Positions 1 to 5,970 of a DNA stretch of 5,970 bases are shown here, piece after piece. A program made the position numbers and the translations under genes. This DNA comes from an uncultured Muribaculaceae bacterium (lineage in GTDB: Bacteria; Bacteroidota; Bacteroidia; Bacteroidales; Muribaculaceae). Location of the stretch: positions 1 to 5,970 of the forward strand of contig CAMWGM010000103.1 of assembly GCA_947173755.1 (NCBI GenBank), written 5' to 3'. Every line of letters starts with the position of its first letter. The stretch's first letter is position 1. The notes under the pieces are model-generated. The model had not been told where the DNA came from and searched no databases. It saw nothing but the letters and a program-made list of their open reading frames with translations.

Positions 1-225
1 GTACTGACTTTTTTTGAATTGTGAAAAAATATTTTATGAAATTTTTAATGTATATTCTAAAAAGATGTTAACCATTGCCTTTAATAGTTAATTATAATGA
101 ATTTATCAATAAGATAGGGTGCGAATTGACAACGACTGTTAATTGGGCTTTCTCCCCTTCAGATAAGATAAGATGAACAATAGCCGACTGTTCATTGTTC
201 CAAAATCAGAGGTGTCGTCGCGTCT
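1..225. other. AT-rich intergenic and leader region upstream of the channel gene
   Basis: No convincing gene is visible here. The first ~120 bases are very rich in A and T, unlike the coding DNA that follows, as expected for a promoter-bearing spacer. A run of seven T at 9-15 could be the tail of a terminator for a gene to the left, but any stem would lie outside the window. ATAAGATA occurs at 109-116 and again at 163-170, the second inside a GATAA tandem at 162-171. A small inverted repeat lies at 124-144 (separate entry). TATAAT at 93-98 and TTGACA at 126-131 are present but are not spaced as a promoter pair, and I found no match to the Bacteroidota TAnnTTTG element. The promoter of the channel gene is probably here, but I cannot place it. 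Confidence 0.6.
124..144. repeat. Short inverted repeat (8-base arms, 5-base spacer)
   Basis: AATTGACA at 124-131 and TGTTAATT at 137-144 are complementary arms around ACGAC. Seven of eight positions are perfect, and the remaining one would be a G-U pair in RNA. It lies about 80 bases upstream of the channel start at 226. It could be a regulator-binding dyad or a weak stem in the 5' leader. No T-run follows, so it does not look like a terminator. With AT-rich arms a chance origin is possible. Confidence 0.35.
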
Positions 226-1677
226 ATGCCGTCACCTTTTATTACCCGTTCAGTCAAACACCCGAAAATCCTATTTGTCCGTATGCTTAATCTCGAAATT
301 ATCCCTTCGCACAGTGTTGCCACATGGTTGCTCGGCAACATTCACCGTTTTCTCGATTTCATAGGTCTGGAACATGAGAAAAATATCGAAGAAATAATAT
401 ATGTGGCGACCATCATCGCTGCTTCGATCGCAATAGGATGGGTCATCAGACAGATCATTCTTTATCTGGCACGCACGATTGTCGGCTGGCGCAAGAATCA
501 GTTGGCGCAGGAGATTCTGCAGCACCATATCCTCACCAAGTGCAGCCACATCATCCCTCCCCTCGTCATGCTGGCACTGATCCCCTTCGCTCTCGTGGGG
601 TCGAGTTTCCTCAACACTGTCATCATGCGTGCGCTTCTGGTCTATACTTCGGTGGTATTCACTGTGGCTCTCACCTCGGTGATCAAATTCATCTGGCTCC
701 GGTTTGACGAGACACGCAACACGAAGAATCTTCCGATCAAGGGTATCTATGATACAGTGGTCGGTGTGCTTTGGGTGCTGACCGCCATAGTGGTGATAGC
801 GATTATTGTCGGCAAATCTCCAGGCTCACTCCTCGCCGGACTCGGCGCTTTCGCGGCCGTGTTGATGTTGGTTTTCAAGGACTCTATTCTCGGCCTGGTG
901 GCCGGACTCCAGCTTTCGCAGAATGACGAACTGCGCGTAGGCGACTGGATTGTGGTGCCTTCAACGATTGCCAATGGTACCGTGATAGATGTCTCGCTTA
1001 CAACCGTGAAGATTCAGAACTGGGATAACACGATCGTGACTCTTCCTCCCTACACGCTCGTCTCGGGATCTTTCCAGAACTGGCGGGGCATGCAGGAGAG
1101 CGGAGGCCGACAGATTTCCCGCCAGTTCCTGGTTGACTATTATAGTGTAGCGCAGACCACACCCGAGCAGGTCGAGCAGGCCAAGACCGACTTCCCCCGC
1201 CTCGCTCCGTATATAGAGCATCTTCAGAAACTCGGCCACAATGACTATGCCGGAGGTACAGCTGTCATGAATGGAACGATCGACACCAACCTCGGCCTGT
1301 TCAGGGCATATCTATACAGCTGGCTCATCGACAACGATGCAATCCGCAAAGATATGGAAATTCTCGTGCGTCTCATGCCCCCGACCGAGTATGGCGTACC
1401 CTTGCAGGTCTACTGTTTCACAGCCACCACGGTCTGGAGCGCATACGAGGCAATTCAGGGTGCCGTAATGGAACATGTGATCGCCATGGCTCCGAAATTC
1501 GGAATACGTCTCTACAATGAGACCTCGGGTGCCGACGTCACTTCGATCAATATCCTTCAGGACGAACGTATGATCGAGAAAGAACTTTCAGAAGATGCGA
1601 AGAAAGCGGCGGCAATACCCGCTTCTTCGACGCCGGCCGCATCAACTGCACCTGCAGCACCTACAGCCTCGAAGTAA
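226..1677 (+). CDS. MscS-family mechanosensitive ion channel, YbdG-like (small-conductance)
   Basis: Inner-membrane channel of the MscS family, which opens on membrane tension and lets solutes out during hypo-osmotic shock. The 483-residue protein has about five hydrophobic segments (roughly 56-82, 108-128, 132-156, 174-196, 200-230). The last is the family's Gly/Ala-rich pore helix (from SPGSLLAGLGAFAAV), leading to 'LQLSQNDELRVGDWI' and the beta domain (about 231-285, with 'GTVIDVSLTTVKIQNWDN' and 'LPPYTLVSGSFQNWRGM'). These sequences and five segments fit the YbdG/MscM branch (E. coli YbdG is about 415 residues) rather than three-helix MscS. The cytoplasmic alpha/beta domain runs to about 435, and the last ~25 residues are a low-complexity Ala/Pro/Ser/Thr tail. 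The start is uncertain: AGAGG at 208-212 lies 13 bases before 226, while ATG at 283 (residue 20, MLNLEIIP) is equally plausible and would remove a basic, non-hydrophobic stretch. It appears monocistronic, with its 3' end overlapping the convergent hydrolase gene. Confidence 0.93.
   Translation: MPSPFITRSVKHPKILFVRMLNLEIIPSHSVATWLLGNIHRFLDFIGLEHEKNIEEIIYVATIIAASIAIGWVIRQIILYLARTIVGWRKNQLAQEILQHHILTKCSHIIPPLVMLALIPFALVGSSFLNTVIMRALLVYTSVVFTVALTSVIKFIWLRFDETRNTKNLPIKGIYDTVVGVLWVLTAIVVIAIIVGKSPGSLLAGLGAFAAVLMLVFKDSILGLVAGLQLSQNDELRVGDWIVVPSTIANGTVIDVSLTTVKIQNWDNTIVTLPPYTLVSGSFQNWRGMQESGGRQISRQFLVDYYSVAQTTPEQVEQAKTDFPRLAPYIEHLQKLGHNDYAGGTAVMNGTIDTNLGLFRAYLYSWLIDNDAIRKDMEILVRLMPPTEYGVPLQVYCFTATTVWSAYEAIQGAVMEHVIAMAPKFGIRLYNETSGADVTSINILQDERMIEKELSEDAKKAAAIPASSTPAASTAPAAPTASK
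1661..1677. other. 17-base overlap of two convergent gene ends
   Basis: The channel gene stops with TAA at 1675-1677 on the + strand. The hydrolase stops with TAG at 1663-1661 on the - strand. The two coding regions therefore share 17 bases and have no spacer. Any terminator for either transcript must lie inside the other's coding sequence; I see no stem followed by a T-run near this point. Confidence 0.9.
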
Positions 1678-2443
1678 TATCGACCTTTTCAAGCCACAGA
1701 TCGGCGAGACGCTGATGTCCTGCCGGTGTCGGATGCACTCCGTCCCAGAGCCAGCGGGCCGACTGTGGATTATTATCCGTCAGCGAGTGAAACAGACCGT
1801 TTCCGTCAATATAGATGGCGTCTGTCTCACCCGCTAATTCTTTAACCGCGGCGGCGCAACCGTCGACGACTGCCTGACGGGCGGATGTCTCCTCTGAAGA
1901 GACTTTCGGCTGTGGGCCTACAAAGGGAGAGATAAGCACGAGTGTAAGATCGGGATTAGCCTGACGGGCACGGTCGAGCAGGACGCGGTAACGCTTTTTC
2001 CAGTCTTTGATGTCGAAAGGCTCGCCCGGATATTTTTTGTCATGAGTCAGCACGTCATTGATACCGACGAGCACTGACAGCAGATCGGGCTGAAGAGCGA
2101 TCACATCTTCCTCCCAACGGTTTTCCAGATCGCCGACAGTATTGCCTGAAATACCACGGTTGAGCCACGTCATGTCGGCCTCGGGATTATCTGCAAGCAC
2201 ACGGCCCGAGCAGAACAGCACATAACTGTGACCCAGCAGATGGTTGAGGTCTTTCTTGTTACGTTCTGCCGATGATTTGGGATAGCCCGCGCTTCTTCCC
2301 CAACCTCCGTCGGTGATGGAATCGCCGATAAAGAGCACCACCTTATTTTTCTTTTGTGGGGTTTCGGCGAGTGTCTGCGGTAAAGAGATGAGCGAAGTCA
2401 GCGTGATGAGAAGGGCCGATAGAATGGTCCTGTAAGTTTTCAT
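1661..2443 (-). CDS. Exported SGNH/GDSL-family hydrolase
   Basis: Predicted secreted serine esterase, lipase or acyl-hydrolase of the SGNH superfamily, 260 residues. Residues 1-26 form a Sec signal peptide (MKTYR, hydrophobic core, then QTLA before ETPQ); there is no lipobox Cys, so it is probably periplasmic or released. All family blocks are visible: block I 'FIGDSITDGG' with nucleophile Ser42; block II 'NRGISGNT' with oxyanion Gly97; block III 'GIND' with Gly127 and Asn129; block V 'DGVHPTPAGH' with Asp234 and His237 completing the triad. It should therefore be active, but the substrate cannot be read from sequence; many gut Bacteroidota relatives act on acetylated sugars or lipids. It starts 17 bases after miaA ends and is probably the last gene of the operon. 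No clear Shine-Dalgarno precedes the ATG, as is common in Bacteroidota. Its stop lies inside the 3' end of the convergent channel gene. Confidence 0.93.
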   Translation of the reverse strand: MKTYRTILSALLITLTSLISLPQTLAETPQKKNKVVLFIGDSITDGGWGRSAGYPKSSAERNKKDLNHLLGHSYVLFCSGRVLADNPEADMTWLNRGISGNTVGDLENRWEEDVIALQPDLLSVLVGINDVLTHDKKYPGEPFDIKDWKKRYRVLLDRARQANPDLTLVLISPFVGPQPKVSSEETSARQAVVDGCAAAVKELAGETDAIYIDGNGLFHSLTDNNPQSARWLWDGVHPTPAGHQRLADLWLEKVDITSRL

Positions 2444-2460
2444 GGTTGTCTGAGGGATTG

Positions 2461-3375
2461 TCAGTCTTGATTTTTAAGTGATTGTTCGATTATTGTGATT
2501 GCCTGCCCGAGCAGCGGCCGGTCAGCGTCGAGAAAGTGTATGGCGGGATCTTTGGATAGCCAGAGCAATTGTTTTTTTGCATAGACGCGTGTGTTTTTAG
2601 CAATTCGCGCGATGGCTTCGCCGCGGCTTAGAATTCCGTCGCGCATTGCGAATAATTCCTTGTAGCCTACGGTGTTGAGCGAGTTGAGATGACGCAGATG
2701 GGCCACACTTTCAACCTCCTCCTCGAGACCTTGCTCCACCATCCGGTCGACACGTCGGTTTATGCGGTCGAACAGCCGCTCTCGGGGCATCGATATGGCC
2801 ATCTTGATTATCCTGAATTCCCGTTCCTTGGCTTTTCCGGTCCGCAGGGACGAGTAGGGGACTCCGGCCTGAATGCATATCTCGAGGGCGTGGATGAGCC
2901 GCCGCTGATTCGAAAGATCTGTCGTGGCCAGATAGTCGGGGTCGAGATCCTTCAGACGGTCAATGATCGCCTGTAGTCCTTCAGTCTCGTAGAGTGCCTT
3001 TATTTCTGAACGGAGACTGTCGGGGATGGTCGGAAGATCGTCAATTCCACGTGTGACGGCGTCGATATACATCATCGACCCTCCGCACAGGATTGCGATA
3101 TCCCTTTTTTTCCAGATTGAGTCGAGCGCGCTGAGGGCATCCTGCTCGAAAAGCGCTGCGCTGTAATATGAGTCGAGCGGAAGGATTTCGACGAGATGAT
3201 GCGGAACGCGCCGGCGCTCATCGGCCGATGGGACGGCGGTCCCGATAGGAATTCCTTGATATATCTGCCGCGAGTCTGCCGAGACGATCTCAGTGCCGTA
3301 ATATTCGGCAAGCTCGACGGCAAGCGCCGATTTCCCGCTTGCCGTGGGTCCCGTTATGACTATGAGTGTCTTCAT
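2461..3375 (-). CDS. miaA: tRNA dimethylallyltransferase (tRNA isopentenyltransferase) MiaA
   Basis: Cytosolic enzyme that transfers the dimethylallyl group of DMAPP to N6 of A37 in tRNAs reading UNN codons, giving i6A37, which stabilises codon-anticodon pairing. The 304 residues match the family's usual ~300. The P-loop 'GPTASGKS' is at 9-16, followed by 'SADSRQIYQGIPIGTA' (32-47) with catalytic Asp34 and tRNA/DMAPP-contacting residues. 'CGGSMMYIDAV' (97-107) is the Bacteroidota form of the GGTxLY motif. 'DLSNQRRLIHALE' (153-165), 'NTVGYKEL' (234-241) and 'TRVYAKKQLLWL' (262-273) are the remaining conserved tRNA-binding motifs. The ATG at 3375 overlaps the stop of the upstream nucleotidyltransferase gene as ATGA, so its translation is probably coupled. 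Both products mature tRNA, which makes the pairing functionally sensible. All key motifs are present and I see no frameshift. Confidence 0.97.
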   Translation of the reverse strand: MKTLIVITGPTASGKSALAVELAEYYGTEIVSADSRQIYQGIPIGTAVPSADERRRVPHHLVEILPLDSYYSAALFEQDALSALDSIWKKRDIAILCGGSMMYIDAVTRGIDDLPTIPDSLRSEIKALYETEGLQAIIDRLKDLDPDYLATTDLSNQRRLIHALEICIQAGVPYSSLRTGKAKEREFRIIKMAISMPRERLFDRINRRVDRMVEQGLEEEVESVAHLRHLNSLNTVGYKELFAMRDGILSRGEAIARIAKNTRVYAKKQLLWLSKDPAIHFLDADRPLLGQAITIIEQSLKNQD

Positions 3376-4802
3376 CCTACGGGTGTCAGACCGTTTTCCG
3401 CTCCGAGCCTGAGCATCAATGCATAGGCTTCCTCATGATTGTTGCCGATCTCTCCGTCGAGTATGGCGTTCTTGATCGCGCTCTTGATCGTGCCTACCAC
3501 CGGAGAACCACCAATGCCGAAAGTCTGCATGATTTCCATTCCGTCCACCGGAGGCTGGAAGTTGCGGATATTGTCGCGGGCGTTGAGATCCTCCATCTTT
3601 TCACGCACGAGGGCGAAATTGGCCAGAAGTCTCTTCACCTTCTCCTGATTTTTGCTGGTGATGTCGGCCTCGCACAGAGTCATAAGGTCTTCGAGGTCGT
3701 CGCCCGCGTCGTTGATGAGTCGGCGGACGGCCGAATCGGTCACTTCGTCCTCGACGAGTGCGATGGGGCGCATGTGGAGTTCGACAAGTTTAGCCACATA
3801 TTTCATCTTGGTGTCCTGAGGGAGACGCAGATTGTTGAAAATGCGAGGCACCATTTTTGCTCCGATGAAATTATGATTGTGGAATGTCCATCCCACATGG
3901 TCGTCCCAGCGTTTGGTGACCGGTTTGGCAATGTCGTGGAGAAGTGCCGCCCAACGGAGCCACAGATTGTCGGATTTGCGGGCCACGTTGTCGAGCACCT
4001 CGAGGGTATGATAGAAATTGTCCTTGTGGGCACGCCCCTTGACGACCTGCACACCCTTCATCGCATGAAACTCCGGGAAAATGATGGCGAGCAGCCCTGA
4101 TTTTTCCAGAAGTTCCCAGCCGAGCGACGGACGAGGGGAGAGCATGATCTTGTTGAGTTCGGTAGCGATGCGCTCGCGCGAGATGATACGGATGCGCTCG
4201 GCATTCCGGCTCAGGGCTTCGAACGTTTCATCGACTATAGTGAAGCCGAGTTGGGCGGCGAACCGGATGGCACGCATCATGCGCAGTGGATCGTCGGAAA
4301 ATGTTATGTCGGGGTCGAGAGGTGTGCGCAGCAGCCCCCTCTTCATGTCGCCTATACCGTCGAATAGGTCGACGAGTTCGCCGAAACCGTCACGGTTGAC
4401 GCGAAGTGCGAGGGCGTTTACCGTGAAGTCGCGGCGCGATAGATCGTCGGTCAGGGTGCCGTCCTCGACGACAGGTTTGCGCGAATTGCGCGAGTAAGAT
4501 TCTTTGCGTGCGCCTACGAACTCGAGTTCGAGATCGTGGCTTTTCACCTGCGCGGTCCCGAAATTGCGGAACACTGTCAGATGGGCACCTTTGCCCAAAC
4601 GGCGGCTCACCTCTTCGGCGAGTTCGATGCCTGAACCGACGGTGACGAAGTCGAAATCTTTGGCGGGGCGGTCGAGAAACAGGTCGCGCACGCATCCGCC
4701 TACGGCATAGCACGGGCGGTCGATGGAGTCGGCCGCCTCTCCTATTTTATGAAACAGCGGTGTGTCGAGCAGACCCACCACAGTCTGGAGTTCTCGGATC
4801 AT
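3372..4802 (-). CDS. cca: Class II tRNA nucleotidyltransferase (CCA-adding type) with HD domain
   Basis: Adds or repairs the 3'-CCA end of tRNAs from CTP and ATP without a nucleic-acid template. The N-terminal nucleotidyltransferase domain has 'VGGCVRD' (34-40) and metal-binding 'DFD' (Asp49, Asp51). It continues with 'RRDFTVNALAL' (123-133), which selects ribose, 'SDDPLRMMRAIRFAA' (169-183), the nucleotide-selecting motif usually written EDxxR and here DDPLR, and 'ISRERIATELNKI' (207-219). From about 262 an HD-superfamily phosphohydrolase domain follows: 'HTLEVLDN' with His265, 'LLHDIAK' with His289-Asp290, and 'HNHNFIGA' with His308/His310, so its metal ligands look intact. The 476-residue length is usual for this Bacteroidota form. 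The HD substrate is unknown; in E. coli Cca the HD domain has phosphodiesterase/phosphatase activity. Poly(A) polymerase or a CC- or A-only enzyme shares these motifs, but with no second copy in view CCA addition is the best reading. It starts 1 base after the peptidase stop and overlaps miaA by ATGA. Confidence 0.92.
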   Translation of the reverse strand: MIRELQTVVGLLDTPLFHKIGEAADSIDRPCYAVGGCVRDLFLDRPAKDFDFVTVGSGIELAEEVSRRLGKGAHLTVFRNFGTAQVKSHDLELEFVGARKESYSRNSRKPVVEDGTLTDDLSRRDFTVNALALRVNRDGFGELVDLFDGIGDMKRGLLRTPLDPDITFSDDPLRMMRAIRFAAQLGFTIVDETFEALSRNAERIRIISRERIATELNKIMLSPRPSLGWELLEKSGLLAIIFPEFHAMKGVQVVKGRAHKDNFYHTLEVLDNVARKSDNLWLRWAALLHDIAKPVTKRWDDHVGWTFHNHNFIGAKMVPRIFNNLRLPQDTKMKYVAKLVELHMRPIALVEDEVTDSAVRRLINDAGDDLEDLMTLCEADITSKNQEKVKRLLANFALVREKMEDLNARDNIRNFQPPVDGMEIMQTFGIGGSPVVGTIKSAIKNAILDGEIGNNHEEAYALMLRLGAENGLTPVG

Positions 4803-4803
4803 T

Positions 4804-5970
4804 TCAACTGAGGAAATATTCTATTTCTTCGGGAGCGGGAGTGAGACATTCAACCTTCCCGTCCGGAAGCATGGCATAGGTGTTCTCGATGCCTACGGCA
4901 CCGACACCCGGAATGACGAATTTGGGTTCGAGGGCTATGACGTTTCCCTCGGCAAGCAGATCGCGCGAGCGCGGAGCGATCACCGGAAGTTCGTTGATCT
5001 CGATGCCGACACCGTGACCGATAAATCCCGCATGCTGGCGATGGCCCATGTAATAGGCATGCAGATCACGCTCTTTCACCATCTTCTCGGCTTCTTCCCA
5101 GAGAGTCTTTGCCGGAGTTCCCGGGGTCATCATCTCAACAAGACGTTTGTGGATGTCGATGGAACATTGATGAGCCTTAAGCGCGAGAGGCTTGACTTCG
5201 TCGAGTGCGTAGACGCGGGTCATGTCGGTCATATACCCGTTGTAGTTGCCGTTCATGTCGACCATCACTGTGTTTCCGCGGCGGATCGGTGTGCCGTCCG
5301 CGCCCACGGGAAGCGACGGATCGCTGCCGGCTCCACCCATGGCGAAGTCGTAGGGAGAGGGTGCGTCGGCATTGTCGCCTACGAGCAGATTGCCCATATA
5401 CAGTTCCATCGAGGAACCGGAGATGCGGAACTGCCCGAGACAACCTTCCATGCGGGAGAGTTTCTCGATCTCCACCTGAAGTTCTATGTCGGTCATCCCG
5501 GCTTGGAAAAGACGGGGTATCTGACGGTAGACATGGACATGTTTTACGCCCGAGTGGCGAATCATCCCGATTTCATATTCTGTCTTGACCGAGCGAGCAG
5601 TGCGAAGCACCGACGATGCATCGGCAAGTGATGCTCCGGGGAAGACTTTTGAGAGACGCATAACCGAGGCATAGGACTCCGTCGCAAGTTCGAGTCCGAT
5701 GGTCTGAGGCATATTCAGACCGATCGTGAGGGTGATATCCTCGGGTTTACGGATGTAGACCACTCCGTCACCCTCGAGTTCGACCGGGCGACGCACGAAG
5801 TAGATCACCGGACCTTCGGCGGGCAGATAGACATAGCCCGCGAAGACGCGCCCCGTGAGGTAATACAGGTTGGCGTTGTCAGTGACGAGCATGGCACCGA
5901 TGGATGCTTTACTCATCAGAGCACGGACATGGTTCAGACGCCGATCGCTTTCGTCGGCAGGCAGAAGGAC
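4804..5970 (-). CDS. M24-family metallopeptidase (aminopeptidase P / Xaa-Pro type), 5' end outside window
   Basis: Cytosolic metallopeptidase with the pita-bread fold, likely removing N-terminal residues before proline or cleaving Xaa-Pro dipeptides. Counted from the internal Met at 5916, the five metal ligands are all present: Asp220 ('VMVDMNG'), Asp231 ('MTDMTRVY'), His301 ('GHGVGIEINE'), Glu330 ('IALEPKFV') and Glu344 ('VGIENTYA'). This predicts an active two-metal site. The preceding ~110 residues form a creatinase-like N-terminal domain, and a linker containing 'RSVKTEYEIGMIR' joins the two. The ATG at 5916 is probably not the start: the frame stays open to the window edge and reads VLLPADESDRRLNHVRALMSK, a plausible N-terminal helix for this family ('RRL..IR.LM'). 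At least 18 more residues therefore exist, and the true start is beyond 5970. The gene ends 1 base before the nucleotidyltransferase ATG and is the first visible gene of the operon. Precise peptide specificity is not readable. Confidence 0.92.
   Translation of the reverse strand, partial: VLLPADESDRRLNHVRALMSKASIGAMLVTDNANLYYLTGRVFAGYVYLPAEGPVIYFVRRPVELEGDGVVYIRKPEDITLTIGLNMPQTIGLELATESYASVMRLSKVFPGASLADASSVLRTARSVKTEYEIGMIRHSGVKHVHVYRQIPRLFQAGMTDIELQVEIEKLSRMEGCLGQFRISGSSMELYMGNLLVGDNADAPSPYDFAMGGAGSDPSLPVGADGTPIRRGNTVMVDMNGNYNGYMTDMTRVYALDEVKPLALKAHQCSIDIHKRLVEMMTPGTPAKTLWEEAEKMVKERDLHAYYMGHRQHAGFIGHGVGIEINELPVIAPRSRDLLAEGNVIALEPKFVIPGVGAVGIENTYAMLPDGKVECLTPAPEEIEYFLS

Larger units (their letters stand above)
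1661..5970 (-). other. Four-gene operon: M24 peptidase, cca, miaA, SGNH hydrolase
   Basis: Four genes share the - strand with gaps of 1 base, a 4-base overlap (ATGA) and 17 bases, leaving no room for internal terminators or ordinary promoters. This supports one transcript read from the right. The promoter is not in the window. The central pair both mature tRNA. The flanking peptidase and exported hydrolase have no obvious functional link and may simply be co-expressed. Confidence 0.8.

Noticed and set aside
9..15. T-run as the tail of a rho-independent terminator
   Set aside because: Only eight bases precede it in the window, so no stem can be seen.
93..131. TATAAT (93-98) and TTGACA (126-131) as a sigma-70 promoter
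   Set aside because: They are in the wrong order, each lacks a properly spaced partner, and Bacteroidota promoters use a different consensus. Such matches are expected by chance in AT-rich DNA.
173..364. Possible small gene on the + strand ahead of and overlapping the channel gene
   Set aside because: Most of its 63 codons overlap the channel frame, its product has no recognisable feature, and no clear ribosome-binding site precedes it.
3366..4100. Long open frame (244 codons) on the + strand
   Set aside because: It lies entirely antisense to the cca gene, which has full motif support. The product has no recognisable domain and reads as a by-product of codon use on the opposite strand.
3372..4802. 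Nucleotidyltransferase plus HD domain as a cyclic-nucleotide defence or signalling enzyme
   Set aside because: The complete class II tRNA nucleotidyltransferase motif series and the miaA neighbour point to tRNA 3'-end maturation. The HD domain is a normal part of this family.
4762..5631. Long open frame (289 codons) on the + strand
   Set aside because: It is antisense to the M24 peptidase, whose five metal ligands are intact. No domain is recognisable in the + strand product.

Overview
This 5,970-base window looks like ordinary chromosomal core sequence from a member of the Bacteroidota, probably a gut Bacteroidales. The evidence is protein flavour: MiaA has the 'GGSMMYIDAV' variant, the class II tRNA nucleotidyltransferase is fused to an HD domain, and the M24 peptidase is of the type common in that order. 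Clear Shine-Dalgarno sites are also absent at most starts. The coding DNA looks moderately GC-rich, while the first ~120 bases are strongly AT-rich. The genus cannot be fixed from the sequence alone.

Layout: bases 1-225 are an AT-rich intergenic and leader region with a small inverted repeat. On the + strand follows one gene for a YbdG-type small mechanosensitive ion channel (226-1677). The rest of the window is a run of four genes on the - strand. Read in their own direction they are an M24 (Xaa-Pro type) peptidase whose 5' end lies beyond the right edge (5970 to 4804), a CCA-adding-type tRNA nucleotidyltransferase with an HD domain (4802-3372), the tRNA dimethylallyltransferase MiaA (3375-2461) and an exported SGNH/GDSL hydrolase (2443-1661). 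Spacings are 1 base, a 4-base ATGA overlap, and 17 bases, so they are very likely one transcript whose promoter lies outside the window. The last of these genes converges on the channel gene and overlaps its 3' end by 17 bases.

Functionally, the middle of the operon is a tRNA maturation pair: 3'-CCA end synthesis or repair, and i6A37 anticodon-loop modification. It is flanked by a cytosolic peptidase and an exported esterase-like enzyme. The channel is an independent osmotic-stress function. I found no mobile element, CRISPR array, RNA gene or convincing undescribed system. The more notable points are gene-boundary details: the overlapping convergent ends, translational coupling, and a misleading internal ATG in the peptidase.
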